Positions 1 through 11,211 of a stretch of 64,000 bases of DNA are shown here, piece after piece. The notes beneath the pieces are model-generated. The model had not been told where the DNA came from. It made no database searches and worked only from the letters and a program-made list of their open reading frames with translations. Location: assembly GCA_014529385.2 (NCBI GenBank), contig CM043969.1, forward strand, positions 9,401,001 to 9,465,000. Direction: 5' to 3'. Numbering within the stretch: the first letter of the stretch is position 1; every line of letters begins with the position of its first letter. A program made the position numbers and the translations under genes. Source of the DNA: Adiantum capillus-veneris (Eukaryota > Streptophyta > Polypodiopsida > Polypodiales > Pteridaceae).

Positions 1-4
1 ATCA

Positions 5-2020
5 ATGGCCGATGAAGCTTACATACCGGAACCCTTTCCAGAGCAATTATTTGAGCCATTTGGATGGACTAAAATATTGGCAACCTTGGATGTGTGTGTA
101 AATGAGGTGACCCCGACTAAATTTTGTGATGAAGAAGGCTACGACCTAGTTTCATGTTTTATGTTGAAAGTGTTGAAGGAAGCTAACGAGATTTGTGAGT
201 GTGAAGGCAGAAAAGGTGAAACAAATAGCTATGTCATGGAGCATGATGCCAAAGTGCACATGAAGAAAGCAGAGCAACAACGAGAATATGTCATCATTGA
301 CATACCTAAAGAATCGACAAAAGCTGTTTCAAAGAAGCCGACTCCAGAAAAAGTGCAAATGAAAGTAGATGAAGGATAAAAGCTTCCAAGTTCAACGACA
401 AATCTTCAACAAACGCAAGATCAAAAGAAGAACAGGGACAAAGAAGAATATGGACTATCTCCTACGATGATCAAATTCAATTTATGCGGACAAACAGGGC
501 TCAAGTTTACATGTTCGGCTACAATAGATCCAGAAGCAACAAAGAATCTAACGACTTATGGAACGTGGATCATGATGGGAAATCCACCAATCAATGAGCT
601 AGAAGAAACAGTTTACACAAGTTCAAAAATGCCGATTCCTAGCTTTGGAGTGGCTGAAGCTGTACTCAAATTGAGTACCGGGGAGTATAAAGATACTTTC
701 CACATAATCAACTCCCATCATATCAAAGAGAGTCTGGTCCTAACAGAAAGCTGGAGGAACATCTTCTTTCGACAACAATCAAAAGCTTCAACAACAACAA
801 CGGTAAGACTCCATGAAGCTTCTCAAATCCATGTAGAGAAGAAATCACCAACCATCGTGGAAAAAGGTAAAGCAAAGGTAAACATTGAAGTATATCAACC
901 TCACCAGATGACTTTACCTTCAACGAGCTTCCATCAAATTTCCCACGAAGCCTCTACATCAAGAGCCACACCATCAACAATGCAATGGAAACCAAAGCAA
1001 AAAGTCTATCAACCAAAGTTTCCATCACAGAAAAGCATCCAGAAAAAGCCGAAGAATGTCGAGCAGGTGTTGGTATCCGAAGATCACATCCAAGTCAAAG
1101 ACCCAGTTTGGATACATAAAACACGGGTTCAACCACAACAACAAAAGGTGACAGGGTGGATAGCATCAAATGAGTCAATCATCACTGCTCAAGGCTATTT
1201 CCAAGGAAACACTAATGTTTGGGCCAAAAAGCCTAAAGTAATAGCCTGGACCTACCCACCTCAACCAACGGGTTCTACAAGGAACAAGATGTGCTATCAA
1301 TGGAATACAAAATACTCAGGCAAGCAAAAGAACACCAACAAAAGGCAAACAAAAAGACCTTCCAAGCGGGCAACGCGAAAAGTTTGGGTACCGAAATCAG
1401 GCTTCAACGAAGATACCCAACACAAACAGGTGAATCAGCGGATGATTCCAGTGAATCTACTTGAAGCACAAGGATTTTATGAAGGTAACACCCAAATATG
1501 GTTACCAAAAATTGTAGCTCAATCGGGAACAACGAAGAGAAATCAAGCAGCACAAGCTTCTACTCCAAAGCAAGCAATGACAAACAAAAGCCAACAGAAG
1601 CCAATTACAACCAAGGCTGCTGCAATCTACAGATGGATACCTTGTCATCAATTACAGAAGCAAGGCTTTTACAATGGAAATCATCAGGTTTGGATACCAA
1701 AGCCTAGTGTCCATCAATTCATAGAAGAAGATAAAATGCCAAAGACGGTCACACAAGGACCAAAAACAAGATGGGTTCCAAAATTTCTAGTGGAAACTCA
1801 ATCACAGAGAACCCACACATCTCGACAATCGCTTCTCATGGAATTTAATGCAAAGGCTACATCAAGCCCTATCAAAGCTGAAGGACTTGTTTTACAAAGA
1901 AGTATCAACATACAACAAGAGGAGTCAAAATATGCCAGCCTACTCGACAAAATGGTGGCATCCAAAGACCAACACAATGATAGAGGCATTAATCTCAAGA
2001 ACTTATGGCATTGGATTTAA
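5..2020 (+). pseudogene. W-x-P-K module ORF of a pol-less LTR element (one in-frame stop)
   Basis: Two open stretches (5-379 and 467-2020) lie in the same frame and are separated by a TAA at 377-379, so they look like one frame of about 670 codons. The first 100 residues after 467 resemble a retroviral-type aspartic protease in pattern: a hydrophobic run, ATIDPEATKNLTTYG where families have D-[ST]-G-A, then a hydrophobic stretch ending in ESW. The rest is basic, Gln/Lys-rich, and contains three copies of a module, W-x-(P/A)-x5-L-x2-QG(F/Y)-Y/F-x-GN-x-Q-(V/I)-W-x-PK, at about 1150-1233, 1438-1512 and 1627-1704, plus further single W-x-P-K boxes. No RT, integrase or RNase H is visible. The function is unknown. 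The protease reading is inference; the repeats are seen directly. Confidence 0.6.
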
Positions 2021-2718
2021 GGCCATGAATAGGTAAGTCCAAGTCTCCATTACAAATACATGGCATAAAAGTCAAGAGTCGGGCAGCTGAGCCACTAAAT
2101 GAGCAAGGAATTAGTCCCAAAGCTTCAAGTAATATTCTTTGTGGTCTAAGAGTCTTAGCTATTCTAGGTACTGCTCAAGGTGGAGGAGTTGAGCATATTT
2201 ATGTGGTGTCGCTCATGCTGGTATAGGTGAGCATAAGAGTCCAAGTCTATGTATTTTAAGTTTGGTAAAGTGAAGAAGAGAGTTCGAAAGACACTCACGC
2301 ACTATGCTTAGTGAGTAATGAGTGGAGAAGCTTCAACATCAAAAACCCTTCTTGGAAATGTGGAAGATATTGAGATGTCCTTGGATATCACATGTGCTAC
2401 ATTTATTCCTTGAAGCACCTACACCCAACAACTCATTTTTCACACTGCATAATTTTCTTGAAAGAACTCTTGTGTGCATATAGAGTGTCCCATAATTGGC
2501 ACTTGCATTACGCACTCTTACTTTATTTCTCCCAAGCACTCACCTTGCATGAACAGGTACTCAACTTCCAAGTTTTCAACCCCAAAAGCGTATACCAAAG
2601 GCATTTTTTCCCACTGGGTTTTTCCCTTTGGTCATTCAGGTTCTAGACCCTAATTTAGAAACACCCATCACTATTCTATTGTATATATTCCTTCCATCAA
2701 CTGAAACCAATAAAGAAT
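2021..2718. other. Non-coding spacer inside the W-x-P-K element
   Basis: About 700 bases without a supported gene. It is AT-rich with short shadow frames only. A TATA-like run (2680-2690) and an AATAAA-type signal at 2707-2713 occur near its end. It may be the remains of an insertion, since coding-like sequence resumes after it. Confidence 0.35.
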
Positions 2719-3231
2719 TTGTTACACGATCTTCAAAGAGATAAAGTGGGGCCACATTGTTCTCAACCACGCTTCGACAAAAGCAGCTCTTATCTTCAAA
2801 GATACCAACAAAGCTCTATTGACAAAGTGGCAAAGAAAATCAAACTGGAGATGCCAGTGCACACATGTCAAAGTCTCAAACATTTTGAGATACGAGCTCC
2901 AATAAAAAGTCAATTGCACAAGGAGGCAAAGTATCCAAAGAAGCAGGTATCATCGACCAACTGCACAAATGGAAAGGTAAAGCAAGATGTGCAACAACAT
3001 GCACAAATGCCTCGTCCACAACATCCAAATCACAAGAACACATGTTCATCAATCAAAGGCAAATGGGCACCCCATTTGAACAAGCAAAACATGCCAGATA
3101 TAACTCAATCAAGGAAGGGGGGAGTCTCATCAACAAGAAGAATAGACTACAAATGGTCGTTTCAAGGGACGACACGAGCTAGGAAGGGGGGATTGTTTGG
3201 AGGTGATAACAACATACAAGTGCCCACCTAG
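2719..3231 (+). pseudogene. Basic C-terminal tail of the W-x-P-K element, running into the polypurine tract
   Basis: A frame of 170 codons rich in Lys, Gln, Ser and His, with no recognised domain. It contains the box RIDYKW, matching the Y-K-W start of W-x-P-K boxes at 4462, and ends in RARKGGLFGG, which is the translation of the purine-rich tract. A frame running through the polypurine tract also occurs at 10.3 kb and 59.7 kb. I infer that it is the 3' coding end of the element that starts before this window. It could equally be non-coding sequence that happens to stay open. Confidence 0.4.
3181..3193 (+). promoter_or_regulatory. Polypurine tract before LTR
   Basis: AGGAAGGGGGGAT directly precedes the TG that starts the LTR at 3194. 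A near-identical purine tract lies 70 bases upstream at 3111-3124 and another at 10301-10314 before the second LTR. This is the expected plus-strand priming site of an LTR retrotransposon. Confidence 0.65.
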
Positions 3232-4130
3232 CCAAGGCGCCGTTGAGTCATCCGGCCAAGTTTTGATGTGGTCACATTATTTTCCGATGTTTAATACATC
3301 AAACCCTGTAAAAGCCTAATGTCAATCGTCTATGTCAAGTCTAAGTCAAAGATGTAATTTTTCCAATGATGTATGTAAAGGTCCATGAGAAGTTGGCCGC
3401 CGGCCACTTTAGAAAGCCCTAGGTATATAATACACTAAGGTTAGCGGGAAAGGGGAGATCAGTTTTTTGAAGATAAGTGACTACTGCATTACGTACAGAG
3501 AGCTACCTCTTTGCTCCAACTTGTAATCATCACTTCTATGGCTACGGTAATCCAAATTCAGTTTTGTTTCTTGCATTGTGTTCCTCTTACTCTGCTCTTT
3601 CATTCAAGTGTAAGCATTCAAGATTTGGTGAAGGTTTCAAACTCATCCGTTCAGGCCTTAAATCGCTGTTTTGAGTGTTCATATGCATATTTTATGTTGT
3701 TTTGACCCTAGAAGAGGCTTTAGGGACCCGAAAACGGCCCTTTAGGATCATCCGTTTACTGTTTTTGCGTACTGTGGTACAAACGATCGTGATCATTGTA
3801 CCTCTCCATAATGCTATGACAGTGATATGATATGTTCGTGATAGTCCCTTGTAGCTTCCCTTCAAGTTTCGTGCGATTCCGATATGATTTGCATGGTGAA
3901 CGGGCGTGATGACTGTAGAGCTGTGTAGAAGGACATAGGCAGATTACTTGGCTTTAGTGCAATCGATTTGCTTGTAGAGTTAGTAGTTGCATCTCTTCGA
4001 GTTCACTTCATTAGGATTGACACCCTAGTGAGTTTCCATGCCTCATCCGAGTCGCTTCCCCTGTATCGATAATTTTATGTTGATGCTTGAGAGCTATGCT
4101 ATGGACGTCCGTCGCGGCGACCTGCTAACA
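3194..4130 (+). repeat. LTR (family A), first copy
   Basis: It starts TGTTTGGAGG after a polypurine tract and probably ends CTGCTAACA. A TATA-like box lies at 3422-3430 (GGTATATAATAC). From about 3505 on, the sequence is closely similar to 10604-11211, whereas the first 300 bases (U3) are not. It contains one copy of the CGATCG palindrome (3776-3802). No convincing primer-binding site follows it. Instead W-x-P-K tail sequence resumes, so this LTR sits between two related internal regions. Confidence 0.6.
3776..3802. repeat. CGATCG near-palindrome, LTR copy 1
   Basis: GGTAC-AAACGATCGTGATCATT-GTACC: GGTAC/GTACC ends with a CGATCG-type centre. It is one of six related sites in this window, here inside the LTR downstream of the TATA-like box. 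Confidence 0.6.
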
Positions 4131-4139
4131 TATCCCCAT

Positions 4140-4791
4140 TGACAAAAAGCAATCAGCTCATCAGCCAAAAACATAGAAAATGACTGTTCGAAAAGTATGG
4201 ATAAAGAAAACCGTCATGTAGAACAAACAGAGACAGATATGGCTGCCCAAGTCACAACTCCCGGCGACAACAACACCATATCAAAGACCTTCAGGAGCTA
4301 ATCCAGAATGGAAATGGCAACCAAAGCTGGAGACAACCAAAAATTCAGCGACGACAAAGATCGAACGGAGACCAAAAAATCAACACAGAAAGCCTGAACT
4401 AGCAAAATGACAATGAAAATCTAAGAAAATTCAGGAACCTACATCAAAATTGGCAAATATTAAAAAAACTGAATACAAATGGGTTCCAAAAATAGTTTCC
4501 ATCAAAAACCCAACAATCAAGGAGAGAGCAATTGAACTGCAAGCTCTTCTGTTCCATAAACAGCTAGCCTCACCATCCAAAGCCACTGAATATTACATTC
4601 AGTCCCCGCATCTTGCACAGCACTTTGTTTCCCAATGCATTGTCTCAAACATGAGGATAGGGCCACATTACACGGCCGTGCATAGACACAGATTTCAAAA
4701 CCCATACACATGCACACAACCTTCGTCTAGGACGACTCAGTTTAGGAAGGGGAGAGTAACTGCTGAATCTAGTAGCAGTCAGGACCATTAA
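4140..4791 (+). pseudogene. Second, degenerate W-x-P-K tail with polypurine tract
   Basis: Directly after LTR copy 1, translation gives a series of the same boxes found in the 5-2020 ORF: RKVWIKK, RQIWLPK, WKWQPK and YKWVPK (the last at about 4462-4490), broken by stops. The remaining open stretch (4450-4791) ends with QFRKGRV over a purine tract at 4744-4756 (AGGAAGGGGAGAG). This looks like the 3' end of a second W-x-P-K element. The order internal-LTR-internal suggests tandem copies or a recombination product. The function of the encoded protein is unknown. Confidence 0.5.
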
Positions 4792-5491
4792 GGGGTCCAA
4801 CGTGTATATATGTACATAATGCGTGTGTTTGTTATTTTTTTCATTTGTAGAGTTCAATAAAATTAAAAAATATCGCCCACAGTGTCGGAATCAAGTTCTA
4901 GAAGCAAACGCCAAAGTATCATGATAGGGTTATCAAGCATGGAAGATATGAAGCTAATCTGAAGATGTCGGATTTCAGCCTTAATGATCATGACCACATT
5001 TCGCCAGAATCGCATCAAATGGTCATACGACACCAGAATGACGAACGGTTTGACCCACAGATGGTATGCAGATTATATCGGGATCAAAGGTGATGAAAAT
5101 AATACCTATGTCACGAAAACCTCGGGAAGATATGGGTGAGGCAGGCCAAATTCTAGCTCATTGTTCATTTTCACATTTTGAGAGAGAAGAAGAGAGCTTC
5201 TTGACCTAGAGCGAGCTACAACATTTCTAACCCATACGGACGTTCGGAGCCAGCCTTTCATACCAGATTTCACAGATATGTTCCTTATCAAGTAAAGATC
5301 AAGTCTATTACGCATGCAAGCGCGAATCATTGCACAAACGGGCGAATGGATCAAATCAAAGTCGGATTGAGTCAAATAGGTCAAGGGCCCTTAGAGGCAT
5401 CATGACAAAACTTTTTCAGGGACAGAACACATCAATGTGTTCCCCACAATGTCAAGAACCAGGTCATATGATCAGATCTCAGTTTGGTGGT

Positions 5492-5517
5492 GGTACAACG
5501 ATCGCGATTGGTGTACC
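5492..5517. repeat. CGATCG near-palindrome, leader copy 1
   Basis: GGTACAACGATCG then CGATTGGTGTACC, a 26-bp near-palindrome with GGTAC/GTACC ends. Confidence 0.7.
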
Positions 5518-5608
5518 CCATTGACCAAAATTGACACAGAATTTGCAAAAAGCCTCCCCTCAACTTCGCCAACAACCTACAGGTGTCAAAAATTTATTTG
5601 GGATCTAT

Positions 5609-5630
5609 GGTACGATCGCGGTCGGTGCCC
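5609..5630. repeat. CGATCG near-palindrome, leader copy 2 (shortened)
   Basis: GGTACGATCGCGGTCGGTGC: the left arm has lost three bases and the right end reads GTGCCC instead of GTGTACC. Confidence 0.55.
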
Positions 5631-6338
5631 CCAGTTGCAAGTTTTAGAAATTTTGACATGGCCTAGGCTTAGAACCCAGTGAGGGATACACTCTCTTGAA
5701 TTTTCATGAAAAATGCACAAATTTTGCTCATAGAATGGGCCAAATTTGTCAAACACACCCCAATCGGGAAAACTGACCTACAAATACCAAAATTTGATTG
5801 AAAATTATGACGGATGGTTTGAAAGTCATACCTATCCAACTAGGAGTTAGCACAGTAGTAGAAAATCCTGAATGGAGCTCAGAATCTTCCACAAGGACAG
5901 AGATGACCATTTCAGTCTCGAGTGATCACACAAGGGAAGAATTTGGCTGAACTAATGTCAAAGACTAAAAGGAGACTTAGAGATGCCCAATTATCCCATT
6001 GGTATCCAAAGAATACCTGAAAAATACCCAAGTCTGGAAAATCTCCAAAGATGCGGTAAAAAGTGCCTGATCAAGTCAGAATCAGACAGCGGAGTAGGCT
6101 GATGATAGCAACACATCATGGAAGCAGTAAAAGCTCAAAAACTAACATCAACTAACTCCAGGCTCCAACCAGAATTCATCAGGAAAACCCAATATGGTTA
6201 GACTTAGTAAAATAAGATCAAACAGTGAAAAATTGCTCTAATTTGTTCATTTTAAGTCCAAAACTTGAAAATAAATCATCAGTGGGCTAGGCAAGCATAG
6301 GGGACCAAAGACATCCAGTTTTCACCCAAAAAATCCCA

Positions 6339-6364
6339 GGTACTACGATCGCGATCGGTGTACC
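6339..6364. repeat. CGATCG near-palindrome, leader copy 3
   Basis: GGTACTACGATCG then CGATCGGTGTACC: 11 of 13 arm positions pair. This is the best palindrome of the set. Confidence 0.75.
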
Positions 6365-6610
6365 TCAGCATCAGATTTTGACCAAAACCTAACAGATCCC
6401 TTGTACACATCTTGTTAAAGTCACACATCAAGTTTCAAGCCAATTGGACATCAAAAACCCATGAAAAATCAAACTCTAGTCCAAAAATCCCTTGTAACCC
6501 AAAATTGGGACTTATAAACTCAAAAGTGGTTCAAATAACAGACAGAGTGGACCAAAATGACCTTCTAGCTATCATCAAACCACTCATGTGATCAAATCTC
6601 ATTTGGCCTC

Positions 6611-6636
6611 TGTACTACGATCGCAATCGGTGTACC
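6611..6636. repeat. CGATCG near-palindrome, leader copy 4
   Basis: TGTACTACGATCG then CAATCGGTGTACC: same layout as the copy at 6339 with one change in the centre. Confidence 0.7.
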
Positions 6637-7232
6637 TCAGGCCCCGATTTGGCTCAGATTTCAATCAGTCATAGCTCTAGTCTTCCTAGTCCCACTGGTG
6701 AAATATGGACAAGAATGGATGAGATTTGTTCAAATTATGATCAGTTTTAACTTTTGAAGTGCTTTTTACTAAAAGTCTAAATGCTACTGGTTGCGAAAGG
6801 AAAATCCTGACAGCTTGTGATTCTAATGACACAGAATGCCTCGCCAAAAGCAAGCAAGGCAGTGGACAGCAGCACCATATAAAGTGGATGAGCTCTCTAT
6901 AAACAAAAAAGCTCACATCTCAGATGAAACACTAGCTCAGATTCTTGGTCATATTTTCATCGCGAAGTTTAGGGATGCTAATGGTGATATGGTAAAGACG
7001 ACTATCACGCCACAGGAAATATGGAATCTCCACCGAAGGCCGCAGGTCACCGAAGCTGTGCGGGCTGTCCATTTGGAGCAGTTTTTCATATTGCAGCCAT
7101 GGGGAACAGACTACATGAGGGCCCACGAGCTCATGAGCTCGATACAATATGATGGGCAAGCAATGCTCACCGACAAGGATGGTTCAAAGGTAAAAGTAAA
7201 GATCACCAAAGAAATCATCAACAAAGATTTGC

Positions 7233-7350
7233 ACTTCCTTCCAGGGAAACACGACTTGCTGGCAAAGACCAAGTCACTGGATAACGAGAAGACTTCCTTC
7301 CAGGGCAACACGACTTGCTGGCAAAGACCAAGTCACTGGATAACGAGAAG
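7233..7350 (+). repeat. 59-bp tandem duplication inside the ORF
   Basis: Bases 7233-7291 are repeated at 7292-7350 with one mismatch. The unit length is not a multiple of three, which explains the frame change between the first two open stretches of the ORF. Confidence 0.9.
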
Positions 7351-10300
7351 TCATTTATCAAAGCAAAAAGAAACAAGTACAAGTACAGTGACATGATATA
7401 CGGTGACCTAGAGTTACCAATGAGATTGATCTCTCAACATTTCAGGGTACAAAAGCCTCCTCGCTACACCGAGCCGATCCTGCACATTGCAATGGTCATG
7501 GTTCTAGCAACAATTGAAAACAGAACCATCCGATGCGATTATGGTTCTTACATCTTGGAGAACTTCATCGAAGCAAATTTGAAAGGCTCGGCACAGAACA
7601 AAAGCTACATGAGTGCAGGGCCAATGCTAACAAGAATAGCATACCAAGCTTTGGGAATGATTGAAGACCTACCGGCGGGGCCAAATCTCAAACGGCCTTG
7701 ATTCAGAAAGCAAAGCTGGTTGCTCACTCAGTAAGGACAACCACTAGCACAACATCATCGCGCTCGGCCGAGGCATCCAACAAAAGCTCAATTGATGAAG
7801 AAAAGACGGAGACTGAAGACGAGGGAAACTCTCAAGGGTCAAAAGACAAAGGACCATCAAAATTTGAAGAAAGCGAGGAGGAAGACTCCACCACACCACT
7901 TGAGAGAAGAAAGAGGGAAAGAAGTACAATGCCTCCGTCTGACCTTCAAAAAGCATATGCAGAGGCCCAACAAAGAATTGAGGAAAGAAGGACCAAGTTG
8001 TGGGCTAACAGAAAAGCAAGAGCTGCTGCAACACAACAAACAGAAAAGTGAAGGTTCGAGAAGGAAAGCAAGCAAGAATAGAAAATGCAGCTCGCATACG
8101 GGCTGAAAAACAAAGGTTAGAAGCGGAACAAAAGGCTGCAGAAGTGGACATTTCTTCTCAGTCCACTAAAGGAACAAAGGAGAAAGAAGCGGCTAAAGAT
8201 ACGAACCAAGCAGAGCAATTAAAGAAAGCTCAAAGAGAGAGGAATGTGGAAGCACAATGGGCGGCGGATTTGACTCTCCAAAGAATAATAAAGATTTTAA
8301 AGAAAAGAAAAGCGGACGCGTCTGCTTCACATCCAAGAGAAGATGCATCAAAAAAGAGGCATGTACAAAAAGTGGAGAAATCACCACCTCCTCCCTCGCC
8401 TAAATCACCACCTCCTCCCTCGCCCAAATCTCCTCCTCCTCCTCCTTCTCCATCAACCAAAAAATCACCACCTCCTCCTCCATCATCCTCACAAAAAGAG
8501 TCTATGCCCCCTACTGAAGCAATAGGGTACCAAGAAGCCTGTCAGGTTGTGGCTAAATTTGACTACAGAAAAACCTTGCAAGATCTAGAAAAACAATTCC
8601 AATGCCAGCACGTGGTGCGAAGGGAAAAACAAAAGCAGGTACAAAAGGCTCAAAACATGCAAAAATCTGGGCAAGAGGAGTTAGAGAGCCTGCGGGCACA
8701 ACTGGAGCTCACAACGCAGGAAAGAGACACTGAGCGACAGCAGGCTCAGTCTCTGATCAAAGACCTAGTGGATGTTAGGACGGAGTTGACAGCCAAGGAA
8801 ACGGAATGCCAAGCTTTGACAAAAGAAAGCGACGGAGCATCTCGATTACGAAAACGCAAGGTTCCAGAGGGTTAACAGCTCATACCTCAGTGTCGAAAGC
8901 ACTTTAACAACCTTGATGGCAAACCAAGAACTTGCTAGGGCATTGGTCTCCACATCAGACAATGCTGCAGTAGTGAACACCCTAGCGGCGCTGAAAGGGG
9001 AGCTAGAGCAAGAAAAACTTCAAAGACAGCTGCTCTTATCGAGAATGATGGCCCGGACGGTGGCCAACGAGAAAAAAGTGAAAGAGCTGGAGCAGCAACT
9101 CGCACAAGCAAGGGCCGAGTTAGAGACTCAAAAGCAGATCAGTGACACATTGCTCAAAGAAAAAGAAGTATTGAGTTCTCGATCGCAAATCAGAACAGAG
9201 GAAGCCCAAGTGCAACCGCAACTGCTGTCAGGATAAGAAATGCCTGACTTGCCTGAAACATCACACCAAGGAGAACAAGAGCAACGATCAGCAGAGGCAA
9301 ATCTGGACATAAGAGATGATCTAACTCGGACCATCAAGGACATGCCAGAGGCACCAGCAAAAGATTACATGATATATGAAAAGAAGATAATGGAGTCAGC
9401 GGCCCTGGCGTTCTTACAGCCAGAAGAGCAGGTGGAGGGGTTTGGCCATGAGTACCTACCTTTTCCCTTGATATGCCATGAAGCAATCCTATGGAAGGAG
9501 AAGATGCGGCCGACCCTGCCACAAAACAAAGACAGAGATTACGAAGGTGTAGCACTGACAACTGAAGAAGCTCAGGCTCTCATCGAAGGTCACCCTAAAT
9601 GGAGGCAGAAGTGGCTGGACAAGCGGCCACAGGATCTAACCAACTACCACAACGCTCCTCAACACATTCAAATAGATCCTACTTTCTACCCACTCCCTAG
9701 AAGACGCACATGGAAGGAGTTTGCCGCATGGAAAGGCTTGAGGCAGCAAAAGTTGAACTACCCAATCCTGACATCGCAAAATCCTCCTACATTAGCCTAT
9801 GTAGTCAACACTATGAATTCGACAATCACCTTACTGCGAGACGTCCCCGATGTGGCTTGTCAGATGATGGTAAAGATAGCCCGGATGATTTTCACCTACA
9901 TCCAGGTATTCAAAGACACTGAAGGCGACGATCATCTGTGGAACCTGTTCCTCGAAGGGCATAGAGGGATTTGCTAGAATCTCCAAGATTCACCGCCATG
10001 ATATATTTTGATGGCAATGTACTCAAGACTAATGTACCTGCCTTCACATTACTTGCAGACGTTTGAAGAGGCCTTCATCACAGGTTTCTTCGAAATTGAC
10101 TCAAGGATCTTTCATCCTATGGCGAAGGACCTCAAGGCATGGTACGTAGCATACCAGCACACACTAAGTGAAAACCCTTTCAGACAGCATCAAGAAGCCC
10201 TGGAGGCCGTACTCCGCACGCGAACTTTTTCAGCGACACTTGCCTCTTGGAGCCCCATCAACGACCAAAGCTCTGAACATGCACAAGGACGTGCAAGGAT

Positions 10301-10314
10301 AAGGAAGGGGGGAG
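10301..10314 (+). promoter_or_regulatory. Polypurine tract before LTR copy 2
   Basis: AAGGAAGGGGGGAG directly before TGTTTGGCGG. It is nearly identical to the tracts at 3111 and 3181. Confidence 0.7.
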
Positions 10315-11211
10315 TGTTTGGCGGACGAAGCTGCGGTTTCTAGAGAAGGAGGCACATTTTTGTGGGAAACCCTTGTAAAATTCTTTTGTAAGAGAGCATC
10401 TCTAAGCCGAGAACTTGTAAAAGAATTTATGATTATTTTTCTGGGAGCAATTGTATATAAGAGAGCCAGTTAGAAGTTTAGGAGCTTTTGGCCGGACAAG
10501 CCATTTGTAAAGACCTAAACTATAAAGGTCAATTTTGTAAGTTTGAACATAATCTTCTTTTATCAAAAACTTAGAAGACAGCGTACGTTTGAGAGCTCTA
10601 TCTTGCTCCAACTTGTAATCATTGCTACTGTGGCTACGGTAATCCAAATTTAGGTTCGTTTATTGCATTGTGTTCCTCTTACTTTGCTCTCCCATTCAAG
10701 TGTAATCATTCAAGATTTGGTGTAGGTTTTTAACTACGAATTTGAGACCTTAAATCGCTGTTTTGAGTGTTTAAACGCGTATTTTATGTTGTTTTGACCC
10801 TAGGAGAGGAATTAGGGACCCTGAAACGACCCTTTAGGATCACCTGTTCACTGTTTTTGCTGACTTTGGGACGAACGATCGCGATCTTTGTACCTCTCCA
10901 GAATGTTGTGACAGTGATAGGATATGCTCCTGATAGTCCCCTGTAGTTTCCCTTCAAGTTTCGTGCGAATCCGATATGATTTGCATGGTAAACGGGCATG
11001 ATGACTATAGAGTTGTGTAGAAGGACATAGGCAGATTACTTGGCTTTAGTGCGTATGATTTTCTTGCAGATTAGTAGTTGCATCTCATCAAGTTCACTTC
11101 ATTAGGAATGACACCCTAGTGAGTTTCCATGCCTCATCCTGGTCGCTTCCCTTGTATTGATATTTTATGTTGATGCGTGAGAGCTATGCTATGGACGTCC
11201 ATCGCAGCGAC
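10315..11211 (+). repeat. LTR (family A), second copy, 3' end cut
   Basis: Starts TGTTTGGCGG after the polypurine tract. A TATA-like box is at 10452-10459 (TATATAAG). From about 10604 it is closely similar to 3505-4120. It carries one CGATCG palindrome (10868-10894). Similarity to copy 1 stops at 11211, where copia coding sequence begins, so the last few bases of the LTR seem to be missing. Confidence 0.65.
10868..10894. repeat. CGATCG near-palindrome, LTR copy 2
   Basis: GGGACGAACGATCGCGATCT followed by TTGTACC, at the position equivalent to 3776-3802 of the first LTR. Confidence 0.6.

Larger units (their letters stand above)
4792..6835. other. Non-coding leader with four CGATCG palindromes
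   Basis: About 2 kb without a supported gene, AT-rich, written in short similar phrases. Four copies of the near-palindrome lie at 5492-5517, 5609-5630, 6339-6364 and 6611-6636, each followed by a CC(C/T)CAG or CCCCAT run and an A/T-rich stretch. A TATA-like run (4804-4814) follows the purine tract at 4744, so the first few hundred bases may be a diverged LTR. Confidence 0.5.
6836..10343 (+). pseudogene. Long non-pol ORF of family A element (broken in several places)
   Basis: Consecutive open stretches 6836-7396, 7315-7701, 7698-8051, 8048-8875, 8913-9236, 9240-9977 and 10008-10343 cover the region almost without gaps and read as one protein of about 1100 residues interrupted by frameshifts and stops. 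In order: an N-terminal globular part (to 7701), a charged Ser/Glu/Lys region, a Pro-rich linker of PPPPSPKS-type repeats (8385-8500), a long coiled coil of Glu/Gln/Lys heptads (8560-9230), a globular C-terminal part (9240-10250), and a tail RARIRKGG over the polypurine tract. No gag zinc knuckle, protease, RT or integrase was found. The same plan recurs on the other strand at 59.7-63.3 kb. I do not recognise the family; an unusual gag or a LARD-type passenger ORF is possible. Confidence 0.6.
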
